64,000 nt of DNA from Aristolochia californica (Eukaryota; Streptophyta; Magnoliopsida; Piperales; Aristolochiaceae), in assembly GCA_029961685.1 (NCBI GenBank), contig JARWKL010000001.1, positions 29,710,295 to 29,774,294 on the forward strand. Reading direction: 5' to 3'. Of this stretch, positions 48,267-61,929 are shown piece after piece (position 1 is the stretch's first letter; every line of letters starts with the position of its first letter). A program made the translations under genes and the position numbers. Below the pieces are notes generated by a model. That model searched no databases. It was given only the letters and a program-made list of their open reading frames with translations, and was not told the origin of the DNA.

Positions 48267-50267
48267 GACTTAAGGATTGGGAGTCAATACTCAGTTAAAA
48301 ATCACCCACCTCCCCCTTTTCCCGACGATTGTAGGACCTGATATATAAAAACTAGAAAGTGTTTACAATCCCTTAAAATTAGAGACACTTTTTGGAATTA
48401 TCTCTCTTTACTTTTTTACATTGAGTATTTCCATTTTTAATGTATACTTTTTTCTTAGATCGAAACTTGTGTTTTCACTTTCCCTTCATCTCATAATAAA
48501 AAAAAGAGATAAAAGGCAAATAGATCACAAAAAAATTAAAATTTTAGAGTTTTTGTATGGAAAAAATTTAAAGCATTAAAAAATGTAAGTAAAGAAATTT
48601 TATTCACACACCAAAAATGAACACAAAAGTTTTGTTATCCAAGTTGGGGAAATTCCACTAGTTCAACCCTAATAGCTTGAAATTTTATAAGAAAGAGATT
48701 TTTCAACATATGTTTTAAAAAATGGATATTCATGCTTGAAACATGTTAAAGAAGCATATAACCTTTGGATCCAAACCTTTTAAAGAGAATAACATTAAAT
48801 TCTCAAGTGAACGGGCGGAGGGATATTTACCCGAGTCAAACAAGCCATTATTTTCCCATTTACAAACAGCTAACCTAACGATCATAGATGATTGTAAAGT
48901 GATTTATCATGCCTAACAGGCTATATTTTTGTATGGAATGACTTATGGATTGGAAGTCAACACACAGTTAAAAATTCCCCGCCTCCCACTTTTCCTGACG
49001 ATTGCAAAACCTCATATATAAAAACCGAACAGAGTTTATAATCCCTAAAAATAGTAGATACTTTTTGGAATTATTTCTCTCTACATTTGTACATTGTGCA
49101 TTTTCATTTTAGATGTTTACTTTTTTCTTAAATCAAAACTTGAGTTTTCACTTTCCCAACATCACGTAAACCAAAAAAGAGATAAAACACATAGATAACA
49201 ACAAAATGAAAATTTTAGAATTTATGTATGGATAGAATATAAAGCAATAACAAATGCAATAAAGAAAATTTATTCATACACCACAAATGAACACAAAAGT
49301 TTTGTTATCCAAGTTTGGGAAATTCCAATAGTTCAATCCTCATAGCTCGGAATTTTCTACACATGTTCTAAACAATGGATATGCATGCTTGAAACATGTT
49401 AAAGATGCAAATGGCCTATGGATCCAAACCTTTTAAAGAGAGTAACTTTAAATTCTCAAGTGAACGTGTGGTGGGATATTTACCCGAGTCAAACAATCTC
49501 TTCTTTTGCCCATTAACAAAAAGCTGACCTAACGATCATAGATGATTGCAAAGTGATTTAACATGCGTAACGTGCTATATTTTTGTAAGGAATGGCTCAT
49601 GGATTGGGAGTCGACACTCAGCTAAAAAGCCCCTGCCTCCCCCTTTTCTCGACGATTGCAGTACCTAATAAATAAAAACTAAAAAGAGTTTACAACCTTA
49701 AAAATTACAAACACTTTTTGGAATTATCTCTCTCTACATTTGTGCATTGTGCACTTCCATTTAAGATGTATGTTTTTTTTCTTAAATCACAACTTTAGTT
49801 TTCACTTTCCTTTGATCTTGTAAAAAAAAAAAGAGATAAAAGGCAAATAGATCACAAGAAAATGATAATTTTAGATTTTATGTATGGAAAGAATTTAAAG
49901 CAATAAAAAATGTAAGTAAAGAAAATTAATTCACACATCAAAATTGAACACAAAAGTTTTGTTATCCAAGTTTGGGAAATTCCACTTATTCAACCCTAAT
50001 AGCTAGGAATTTTATAAGAACGAGATATTTCTACACATGTTTTAAAAAATTGATATGCATGCTTGAAACATGTTAAAGATGCAAATGACCTATGGATCCA
50101 TACCTTTTAAAGATAATAACATTTAATTCCCAAGTGAACGTGCGGTGGGATTTTTAATCGTGTCAAAGAAGCCATTATTTTTCCCATTTACAGAAAGCTA
50201 ACCTAACGATCATAGATGATTGTAGAGTGATTGATCATGCATAATGGCCAATATTGATTTAAGGAAT
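48267..50267. repeat. 3-monomer higher-order repeat, copy 2 (subfamily B)
   Basis: Partner of 46310-48266, with the same order of variants. It keeps the text that copy 1 lost near 47.87 kb only in its general B form, so the copies cannot be polarised at that site. The monomer after it (50268) already belongs to a different lineage. Confidence 0.82.
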
Positions 50268-50940
50268 GACTTATGGATTGGGAGTCAACACTCACTTAAA
50301 AATTGCCCACCACCCCCTTTTCTAGACTATTGCAAAACCTCATATATATAAATTAAAAAGAGCTTACAATTCCTAAAAATTATAGGTACAGTTTGGAATT
50401 ATCTCTCTCAACATTGTGCATTGTGCACTTCCATTTTAGATGTATACTTTTTTTTAAAATCGAAACTTGAGTTTTTACTTTCACTTCATCTCGTAATAAA
50501 AAGATGTGATAAAAGGCAAATAGATCATATAGAAAAAAAAAATTAGAGTTTATGTATGGAAAGAATTTAAAGAAATAACCAATTAAAGTAAATAAAATTT
50601 ATTCAAACACCACAAATGAACACAAAAATTTTGTTATCCAAGTTTGGGAAAATTCCACTACTTCAACCCTAATAGCTCAAAATTTTATAAGAAAGAGATT
50701 TTTCTACACATGTTTTAAAAAATGGATATGCATGCTTGAAACATGTTAAAGATGCAAATGACCTATGGATCCAAACCTTTTAAAGATAATAACATTAAAT
50801 TCCCAAGTGAACGTGCGGTGGGACATTTACGCGAGTCAAACAAGCCATTATTTTTCCCATTTAAAAAAAGCTAACCTAATGATCATAGATGATTGTAAAA
50901 TGATTTATCATGCGTAAATGCCTTTATTTTAGTAAGGAAT

Positions 50941-53900
50941 GGATTATGGATTGGGAGTCAACACTCAGTTAAAAATCCACCGCCTCCCCCTTTTCCCGAC
51001 GATTGCAGAACGTGATATTTAAAAAATTCAAAGTGTTTACAATCCCTAAAAATTACAGACACTTTTGGATTTATCTCTCTCTACATTTGTGCATTTTGCA
51101 TTTCCATTTTTTATGTATACTTTTTTCTTAAATTAAAACTTGAGTTTTCACTTTCCCTTCATCTGGTAAACAAGAAAAAAGAGATAAAAGACAAATAGAT
51201 CGCAACAAAATGAAAATTTTAGAGTTTAAGTATGGAAATAATTTAAAGAAATAACAAATGTAAGTAAAGAATATTTATTCACACACCACAAATGAACACA
51301 AAAGTTTGGTTATCCAAGTTTGGGAAATTCCGCTTGTTCAACCCTAATAGCTCAAAATTTTGTAAGAAATAGAATTTTCTACACATGTTTTAAAAAATGG
51401 ATATGCATCCTTGAAACATGTTAAAGATACAAATGACTTATGGGTTCAAACCAATTAAAGAGAATAACATTAAATTCCCAAGTGATTGTGCGGTGGGATA
51501 TTTACCTGAGTCAAACCAACCATTATTTTACCCATTTACAAAAAGCAGACCTAACGATCATAGATGATTGTAAAGTGATTTATTTTGCGTAACTTGCTAT
51601 ATTTATGTAAGGAATGACTTAAGTATTTGGGGTCAACACTCGATTAAAAATCTCCCCCCGCCCTTTCTCGACATTTGCACAACCTGATATATAAAAACTA
51701 CCAAGTGTCTACAATCCCTTAAAATTACATACACTTTTTGGAATTATCTCTCTGTAATTTTTTGCATTGGGCATTTCCTTTTTAGATATATACTTTTTTA
51801 TTAAATCGAAACTTGTATTTTCACCTTCCCTTCATCTAGTAAACAAAAAACGAGATAAAAGGCAAATAGATCACAAAAAATAAAACAATTAGAGTTTATG
51901 TATGCAAAAATTTTAAAGCATTAAAAAATGTAAGTAAATAAAATTTATTCACAAACCAAAAATGAACACAAAAGTTTTTTGTCCAAGTGTGGGAAATTCC
52001 ACTAGTTCAACCCTAATTGCTTGGAATTTTATAAGAAAGAGATTTTTCTACACATGTTTTAAAAAATGGTTATGCATGCTTGAAACATGTTAAAGATGCA
52101 TATGACCTTTGGATCCAAACCTTTTAAAGGGAATAGCATTAAATCCTCAAGTGAACGTGCGATGGGATATTTACCCGAGTCAATCAAGCCCTTATTTTTC
52201 CCATTTACAAACAACTGACCTAACGATCATTGATGATTTTAAAGTTATTTATCATGCATAACGGGCTATATTATTATAAGGAATGACTTATGGAATGGGA
52301 GTCAACATTCAGTTAAAAATCCCCCGCCTCCCCCTTTTCCCGACGATTGCAAAACCTCGTTTATAAAAAATAAAAAGAGTTTAAAATCCCAAAAAATTAC
52401 AGTTACTTTTTGGAATTATCTCTCTCTACATTTGTGTATTGTGCATTTTTCATTTTAGATGTACACTTTTTTCTTACATAAAAACTAAAGTTTTCATTTT
52501 CCCTACATCTCGTAAACAAAAAAAAACAAAAGGCAAATAGGTAACAAAAAAATAAAAATTTGAGAGTTTATGTATGAAAAGAATTTAAAGCAATAAAAAA
52601 TGTAAGTAATGAAAATTTATTCACACACCACAAATGAACACAAAAAGTTTTTTATCCAAGTTTGGGAAATTTCACTAGTTCAACCCTAATAGCTAGGAAT
52701 TTTATAAGAAATAGATTTTTCTACACATGTTTTAAAAAAAGGATATGCATGCTTGAAACATGTTAGAGATGCAAATGCACTATGGATCCAAACTTTTTAA
52801 AGATAATAACAATAAATTCCCAAGTGAACGTGTGGTGGGATATTTACTCGTGTTAAACATGCCATTATTTTTCCCATTTACAAAAAGCTAACCTAACGAT
52901 CATAGATGATTGTAAAGTGATTTATCATGTGTAATGGCCTATATTTTTGTAAGGAATGACTTATGGATAGGGAGTCAACACTCAGTTAAAAATCCACCGC
53001 CTCCCCCTTTTTCCCGACGATTGCAGAACCTGATATATAAAAACTACAAAGTGTTTACAATCCCTAAAAATTACAGGCTATTTTTGGAATTATCTCTCCC
53101 TACATTTTTGCATTGTGCATTTCCATTTTAGATGTATACTTTTTACTTATATCGAAACTTGAGATTTCACTTTTCCTTCATCTAGTAAAAAAAAAATAAA
53201 TAAAAGGCAAAAAGATTACAACAAAATAAAAATTTTAGAGTTTATGTAAGGAAAGAATTTCAAGCCATAAAAAATTTAAGTAAGGAAAATTTATTCACAC
53301 ACCACAAATGAACACAAAAGTTTTGTTATCCAAGTTTGGGAAATTCCACTAGTTCAACCCTAATTGCTCGGAATTTTATAAGAAAGATTTTTCTACACAT
53401 GTTTTAAAAAATGGATATGCAGGCTTGAAACATGTTAAAGATGCAAATGACCTATGGATCCAAACCTTTTAAAGAGCTTAACATTAAACTCCCAAGTGAA
53501 CGTGTGGTGGGATATTTACCCGAGTCAAACGAGCCATTATTTTTCCCATTTACAAAAAGCTGACCTAAGGATCATAAATGATTGTAAAGTGATTTATCAT
53601 GCGTAACGGGCTATATTTTTGTAAGGAATGACATAAGGATTGGGAATCAACACTCAGTTAAAAATTCCCCACCTCCCCCTTTTGCCGTTGATTGCAGAAC
53701 CTGATATTTAAAGACTAAAAAGAGTTTACAATCCCTAAAAATTACAGACACTTTTTGGAATTATCTCTCTCTACAATTGTGCATTTTGCATTTACATTTT
53801 AGATGTATAATTTTTTCTTAAATCAAAACTTGAGCTTTCACTTTCCCTTCATCTCGTTAACAAAAAAAGAGATAAAAGGCAAATAGATCGCAACAAAATG

Positions 53901-54303
53901 AAAATTTTAGAGTTTAAGTATGGAAAGAATTTAAAGCAATAAGAAATTTAAGTAAAGAAAATTTATTCACACACCACAATTGAACACAAAAGTTTTGTTA
54001 TCCAAGTTTGGGAAATTCCACTAGTTCAACCCTAATAGCTCAAAAATTTATAAGAAAGAGATTTTTCTACACATGTTTTAAAAAATGGATATGCATGCTT
54101 GAAACATGTTAAAGATGCAAATGACCTATGGATCCAAACCTTTTAAAGATAATAACATTAAATTCCCAAGTGAACGTGCGGTGGGACATTTACGCGAGTC
54201 AAACAAGCCATTATTTTTCCCATTTAAAAAAAGCTAACCTAATGATCATAGATGATTGTAAAGTGATTTATCATGCGTAAATGCCTTTATTTTAGTAAGG
54301 AAT
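50941..54303. repeat. 5-monomer higher-order repeat, copy 1 (subfamily B)
   Basis: Anchors 50941, 51616, 52285, 52958 and 53630 pair one for one with the next five, at offsets of 3,363-3,379 bp. Private shared variants are gaatggattatgg (first), atgacttaagtatt (second), ttattataaggaatgac (third), ttatggatagggagtc (fourth) and atgacataagg (fifth). Over long stretches the two copies differ at only a few bases, so this is among the youngest amplifications in the window. The homology begins upstream, at least by gggacatttacgcgag (about 50,820). Confidence 0.9.
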
Positions 54304-57300
54304 GGATTATGGATTGGGAGTCAACACTCAGTTAAAAATCCACCGCCTCCCCCTTTTCCCGACGATTGCAGAACGTGATATTTAAAAACTTCAAAGTGTT
54401 TACAATCCCTAAAAATTACAGACACTTTTGGATTTATCTCTCTCTACATTTGTGCAGTTTGCATTTCCATTTTTTATGTATAATTTTTTCTTAAATTAAA
54501 ACTTGAGCTTTCACTTTTCCTTCATCTCGTAAACAAAAAAAAAGAGATAAAAGACAAATAGATCGCAACAAAATGAAAATTTTAGAGTTTAAGTATGGAA
54601 ATAATTTAAAGAAATAACAAATGTAAGTAAAGAATATTTATTCACACACCACAAATGAACACAAAAGTTTGGTTATCCAAGTTTGGGAAATTCCACTAGT
54701 TCAACCCTAATAGCTCGAAATTTTGTAAGAAATAGAATTTTCTACACATGTTTTAAAAAATGGATATGCATCCTTGAAACATGTTAAAGATACAAATGAC
54801 TTATGGGTTCAAACCATTTAAATAGAATAACATTAAATTCCCAAGTGATTGTGCGGTGGGATATTTACCTGAGTCAAACCAACCATTATTTTACCCATTT
54901 ACAAAAAGTAGACCTAACGATCATAGATGATTGTAAAGTGATTTATTTTGCGTAACTTGCTATATTTATGTAAGGAATGACTTAAGTATTTTGGGTCAAC
55001 ACTCCATTAAAAATCTCCCCCCCCCCCCCCCCCCCCCAGCCCTTTCTCGACATTTGCAGAACCTGATATATAAAAACTACCAAGTGTCTACAATCCCTTA
55101 AAATTACATACACTTTTTGGAATTATCTCTCTGTAATTTTTTGCATTGGTCATTTCCTTTTTAGATATATACTTTTTTATTAAATCGAAACTTGTATTTT
55201 CACCTTCCCTTCATCTCGTAAACAAAAAAAGAGATAAAAGGCAAATAGATCACAAAAAATAAAACAATTAGAGTTTATGTATGCAAAAATTTTAAAGCAT
55301 TAACAAATGTAAGTAAATAAAATTTATTCACAAACCAAAAATGAACACAAAAGTTTTTTGTCCAAGTGTGGGAAATTCCACTAGTTCAACCCTAATTGCT
55401 TGGAAGTTTATAAGAAAGAGATTTTTCTACACATGTTTTAAAAAATGGTTATGCATGCTTGAAACATGTTAAAGATGCATATGACCTTTGGATCCAAACC
55501 TTTTAAAGGGAATAGAATTAAATCCTCAAGTGAACGTGCGATGGGATATTTACCCGAGTCAATCAAGCCCTTATTTTTCCCATTTACAAACAATTGACCT
55601 AACGATCATTGATGATTTTAAAGTTCTTTGTCATGCGTAACGGGCTATATTATTATAAGGAATGACTTATGGACTGGGAGTCAACATTCAGTTAAAAATC
55701 CCCCGCCTCCCCCTTTTCCCGACGATTGCAAAACCTCGTTTATAAAAAATAAAAAGAGTTTAAAATCCCAAAAATTTACAGTTACTTTTTGGAATTATCT
55801 CTCTCTACATTTATGTATTATGCATTTTCATTTTACATGTATACTTTTTTCCTACATAAAAACTAAAGTTTTCATTTTCCCTACATCTCGTAAACAAAAA
55901 AAAACAAAAGGCAAATAGGTAACAAAAAATTAAAATTTTAGAGTTTATGTATGAAAAGAATTTAAAGCAATAAAAAATGTAAGTAATGAAAATTTATTCA
56001 CACACCACAAATGAACACAAAAATTTTGTTATCCAAGTTTGGGAAATTTCACTAGTTCAACCCTAATAGCTAGGAATTTTATAAGAAACAGATTTTTCTA
56101 CACATGTTTTAAAAAATGGATATGCATGCTTGAAACATGTTAGAGATGCAAATGAACTATGGATCCAAACTTTTTAAAGATAATAACAATAAATTCCCCA
56201 GTGAACGTGTGGTGGGATATTTACTTGAGTTAAACATGCCATTATTTTCCCATTTACAAAAAGCTAACCTAACGATCATAGATGATTGTAAAGTGATTTA
56301 TCATGTGTAATGGCCTATATTTTTGTAAGGAATGACTTATGGATAGGGAGTCAACACTCAGTTAAAAATCCACCGCCTCCCCCTTTTTCCCGACGATTGC
56401 AGAACCTGATATATAAAAACTACAAAGTGTTTACAATCCCTAAAAATTACAGGCTATTTTTGGAATTATCTCTCTCTACATTTTTGCATTGTGCATTTCC
56501 ATTTTAGATGTATACTTTTTACTTATATCGAAACTTGAGATTTCACTTTTCCTTCATCTAGTAAACAAAAAAATAGATAAAAGGCAAAAAGATTACAACA
56601 AAATAAAAAATTTAGAGTTTATGTAAGGAAAGAATTTCAAGCCATAAAAAATTTAAGTAAGGAAAATTTATTCACACACCACAAATGAACACAAAAGTTT
56701 TGTTATCCAAGTTTGGGAAATTCCACTAGTTCAACCCTAATTGCTCGGAATTTTATAAGAAAGATTTTTCTACACATGTTTTAAAAAATGGATATGCAGG
56801 CTTGAAACATGTTAAAGATGCAAATGACCTATGGATCCAAACCTTTTAAAGAGCTTAACATTAAACTCCCAAGTGAACGTGTGGTGGGATATTTACCCGG
56901 GTCAAACGAGCCATTATTTTTCCCATTTACAAAAAGCTGACCTAAGGATCATAAATGATTGTAAAGTGATTTATCATGCGTAACGGGCTATATTTTTGTA
57001 AGGAATGACATAAGGATTGGGAATCAACACTCAGTTAAAAATTCCCCACCTCCCCCTTTTGCCGTTGATTGCAGAACCTGATATTTAAAGACTAAAAAGA
57101 GTTTACAATCCCTAAAAATTACAGACACTTTTTGGAATTATCTCTCTCTACAATTGTGCATTTTGCATTTACATTTTAGATGTATAATTTTTTCTTAAAT
57201 CAAAACTTGAGTTTTCACTTTCCCTTCATCTCGTTAACAAAAAAAGAGATAAAAGGCAAATAGATCGCAACAAAATGAAAATTTTAGAGTTTAAGTATGG

Positions 57301-57678
57301 AAAGAATTTAAAGCAATAAGAAATTTAAGTAAAGAAAATTTATTCACACACCACAATTTAACACAAAAGTTTTGTTATCCAAGTTTGGGAAATTCCACTA
57401 GTTCAACCCTAATAGCTCGGAATTTTATAAGAAAGAGATTTTTCTACACATGTTTTAAAAATGGAGATGCATCCTTGAAACATGGTAAAGATGCAAATAA
57501 CTTATGGATCCAACCTTTTAAAGAGAATAACATTAAATTCCCGAGTGATTGTGCGGTGGGATATTTACCTGAGTCAAACAAGCCATTATTTTGCCCATTA
57601 ACAAAAAGCTGACCTAACGATCAGAGATGATTGTGCAATGATTTATCATTCATAACAGGCTATATTTTTGTTAGGAAT
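54304..57678. repeat. 5-monomer higher-order repeat, copy 2 (subfamily B)
   Basis: Partner of 50941-54303. The main difference is the second monomer's C run: 6 C in copy 1 near 51,655 against 21 C here. Homology fades near 57.4 kb, after the shared cacaccacaatt variant (53.97/57.35 kb). Repeated open frames at 52934 and 56310 (65 codons) reflect this duplication and are not evidence for a gene. Confidence 0.9.
55017..55037 (+). repeat. Poly-C tract, 21 C, in the C-rich block
   Basis: The text reads aaatct, then 21 C, then agccctttctcgac. The sister monomer in HOR copy 1 reads aaatct, 6 C, then gccctttctcgac. The expansion is therefore private to copy 2 and younger than the 5-mer duplication, unless it is an assembly error. 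Confidence 0.9.
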
Positions 57679-59024
57679 GACTTATGGATTGGGAGTCAAC
57701 ACTCAGTTAAAAATCCCCTGCCTCCCCCATTTGCTGACGATTGCAAAACCTCATATATAAAAACTAAAAAGAGTTTATCATCCCTAAAAATTACAGATAC
57801 TTTTTGGAATTATCTCTCTCTACATTAGTGCATTGTGCATTTTTATTTTAGATGTATATTTTTTTCTTAAATCAAAACTTGAGTTTTCAATTTCCCTACA
57901 TCTCGTAAACAAAGAATGAGACAAAAAGAATATAGATAACAACAAAATGAAAATTTAAGAGTTTATGTATGGAAAGAATTTAAAGCAAAAAAAATGTATG
58001 TAAAAAAAATTTATTCACAAACCACAAATAAACACAAAAGTTTTGTTAACCAAGATTGGGAAATTCCACTAGTTCAACCTTCATAGCTCAGAATTTTATA
58101 AGAAAGAGATTTTTCTACACATGTTTTAAAAAATGGATATACAAGCTTGAAACATGTTAAATATGCAAATGACCTTGGATCTAAACCTTTTAAAGAGAGT
58201 AACATTAAATTCTTAGGTGAACGTGTGGTGGGATATTTACCCGAGTCAAATTAGCAAAATTTTTGCCTATTTACAAAAGCTGACCTAATGATCATAGATG
58301 ATTGTAAAGTGATTTATCATGCATAACGGGCTATATTTTTGCAAGGAATGACTGATGGATTGAGAGTCAACACTCAGTTAAAAATCCCCCGCCTCCCCCT
58401 TTTCCAGATGATTGCAGAACCTGATATATAAAAACTAAAAAGAGTTCACAATCCCTAAAAATTACAGTCACTTTTTAGAATTATCTCTCTCTACATTTGT
58501 GCATTAGGCACTTCCATTTAAGATGCATACTTTTTTCTTAAATCAAAACTTGAGTTTTCATTTTCCTTTCATCTCGTCAACAAAAAAAAGAGATAAAAGG
58601 CAAATAGATCACAAAAAAAAGAAAATTTTAGAGTTTATGTATGGAAAGAATTTAAAGCAGTAACAATTGTAAGTAAATAAAATTTATTCACACATCACAA
58701 ATGAAAAAAAAAGTTTTGTTATCCTAGTTTGGGAAATTCCACTTGTTCAGCCCTAATAGCTAGGAATTTTATAAGAAAGAGATTTTTTGACACTTGTTCT
58801 AAAAAATGGATATGCATGCTTGAAACATGTTAAAGATGTAAATGACCAATGGATCCAAACCTTTTAAAGAGAGTAACATTCAATTCCCAAGTGAACGAGC
58901 GGTGGGATATTTACCTGAGTCAAACAAGCCATTATTTTGCCCATTTACAAAAAGTTGACCTAACGTTCATAGATGATTGTAAAGTGATTTATCATGCGTA
59001 ACGGGCTTTATTTTTGTAAGGAAT

Positions 59025-60373
59025 GACTTATGGATTGGGAGTCAACACTCAGTTAAAAATCCCCTGCCTCCCCCTTTTCCCGACAATTGCAGAACCGTAT
59101 ATATAAAAATGAAATAGAGTTTACAATCCCTAAAAATTACAGACATTTTTTGGAATTATCCCTCTCTAAATTTGTGCATTGTGCATTTCCATTTTTGATG
59201 TATACTTCTTTCTTAAATCAAAACTTGAGTTTTCACTTTCCGTTCTTCTCGTAAATTGAAAAAAGAGATAAAAGGCAAATATATCGCAAAAAAATGAAAA
59301 TTTTAGAGTTTATGTAAGGCAAGAATATAAAGCAATAAAAAAATTTACGAAAAGAAAATTTATTAATACACCACAAATGAACACAATAGTTTTGGTATCC
59401 AAGTTTGGGAAATTCCACTTGTTCAACCCTAATAGCTCAGAATTTTATAAGAAAGAGATTTTTCAACACAAGTTTTAAAAAAAGGATCTGCAGGCTTGAA
59501 ACATGTTAAAGATGCAAATGACCTATAGATCCAAAATTTTAAAGAGATTAACATTAAACTCCCAAGAGAACGTGCGGTGGGATATTTACCCGAATCAAAC
59601 AAGCCATTATTTTGCCTATTTACAAAAAGTTGACCTAACAATCATAGATGATTGTAAAGTGATTTATCTTGCATAACGGGCAATATTTTTTTAAAGAATG
59701 ATTTATGGATTGGGAGTCAATAGTCACTTAAAAATCCCATGGCTCCCCCTTTTACCGAAGAAAGCAGAACCTGATATAGAAAAACTAAGAATAGTTTAAA
59801 ATCCCTAAAAATTACAGACACTTTTCTGAATTATCTCTCTCTACTTTTGTGCATTTTTCACTTCCATTTTATATGTATACCTTTTTCTGAAATCAAAACT
59901 TGAGTTTTAACTTTCCCTTGATCTTGTAAACAAAAAAAAAGATAAAAGGCAAATAGATCATATGAAAATGAAAATTTTAGAGTTTATGTATGGAAAGAAT
60001 TTAAAGCAATAACAAATGTCAGTAAACAAAATTTATTCACACACCACAAATTAACACAAAAGTTTTGTTATCCAAGTTTGGGAAATTCCACTAGTTCAAC
60101 CCAAATAGCTCGGAAGTTTATAAGACAGAGATTTTTCTACACATGTTTTAAAAAATGGATATGCATGCTTGAAACATGTTAAAGATTCAAATGACTTATG
60201 GATCTAAACCTTTTAAAGAGAATAACATTAAATTCCCAAGTGAACGTGCGTTAGGATATTTACCTGAGTCAAATAAGCCATTATTTTGCTTATTTACAAA
60301 AAGTTGACCTAACGATCATAGATGATTGCAAAGTGATATATCTTGCGTAACGGGCTATATTTTTGTAAGGAAT
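59025..60373. repeat. Two-monomer segment, distant sister of 37.1-38.4 kb
   Basis: It carries aatcccatggctccccctt at about 59.74 kb with agtcaatagtca upstream, and gaaccgtatatataaaaa at about 59.09 kb, all otherwise seen only near 37.2-37.9 kb. Following text also agrees (ttttgcttatttacaaaaag here, ttttgcttatttaaaaaaag at 38.38 kb). This copy lacks the deletion seen near 38,413, so it is closer to the ancestral form. Confidence 0.75.
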
Positions 60374-61929
60374 GACTTATGGATTGGGACTAAACACTCA
60401 GTTAAAAATCCCCCGCCTCCACCTTTCCCGACGGTAGCTAAACCTGATATATAAAAACTGGAAAGAGATTAAAATCCCTAAAAATTACAGAAACTTTTTG
60501 GAATTATCTCTCTCTAAATTTTTACATTGTGCATTTCCATTTTAATGTACACTTTTTTCTTAAATTGAAACTTGAGTTTTCACTTTCCCTTCATTTCGTA
60601 AACAAAAAATGAGATAAAAGGCAAATAGATCACAACAAAATAAAAATTTTAGAGTTTATGTATAGAAAGAATTTAAATCAGTAAAAATGTAAGTAAAGAA
60701 AATTTATGCACATGCCACAATTTAACAAAAAAGTTTTGTAATCCAAGTTTGGGAAATCCAACTAGTTCAACCCTAATAGCTTGGAATTTTATAAGAAGGA
60801 GATTTTTCTAGACATGCTTTAACAAATGGATTCGCATGCTTGAAACACATTAAAGATGCAAATGACCTATGGATCCAAACCTTTTAAAGAGAATAACATT
60901 AAATTCTCAAGTGAACGTGCAGTGGGATATTTACCCGAGTCAAACAAGAAATTATTTTGCTCATTTACAAAAACCTGACCTAGAGATCATAGATGATTGT
61001 AAAGTGATTTAACATGCATAACGGGCTATGTTTTTTGTAAGGAATGACTTATGGATTGGGAGTCAACACTGAGTTAATAATCCCCCGCCTCCCCCTTATC
61101 CCCCACGAATGCAAAACCTGATATATAAAAAATAAAAAGAGTTTTCAATCCCTAAAAATTAAAAAAACTTTTTGGAATTATCTCTCTGAACATTTATGCA
61201 TTGTGCATTTCCATTTTAGATTTATAGTTTTTTCTTAAATCAAAACTTGAGTTTTCACTTTCCCTTCATCTCACAATGAAAAATAGAGATAGAAGACAAA
61301 AGGATCACAACAAAATGAAAATTTTAGAGTTTAAGTACGGAAATAAATTAAAGAAATAACAAATGTAAGTAAAGAAAATTTATTCACACACCACAAATGA
61401 ACACAAAAGTTTTGTTATCAGATTTTGGGAGTTTTCAACCCTAATAGCTTGGAATTTTATAAGAAAGAGATATTTCTAGACATGTTTTAAAAAATGGATA
61501 TGCATGCTTGAAACATATTAAAGACGAAATGACCTATGGATCCAAACCTTGTAAATAGAATAACATAAAATTCTCAAGTGAACGTGCGTTGGGATAATTA
61601 CCCGAGTCAAGCAAGTAATTATTTTTCCCATTTAAAAAAAGCTGACCTAACAATCATAGATGATTGTAAAGTGATTTATCATGCGTTACATGCTATAATT
61701 TTGTAAGGAATGACTTATGAATTGGGAGTCAACATTGAGTAAAAAATCCCCCGCCTCTCCCTTTTCACGACGATTGCAAAACCTCATATCTAAAAGCTAA
61801 AAAGATTTTACAATCCCTAAAAATTAAAGATACTTTTTGGAATAATCTCTCTCTACATTTGTGCATTGTGAATTTCCATTTTAGATGTATACTTTTTTTT
61901 TAAATCAAAATTTGAGTTTTCACTTTCCC

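Noticed and set aside
53200..53215. Local A/T-rich variants in the aaaaaaagagat region as microsatellites of interest
   Set aside because: Length variation of this A-run occurs in nearly every B monomer and is ordinary homopolymer drift.
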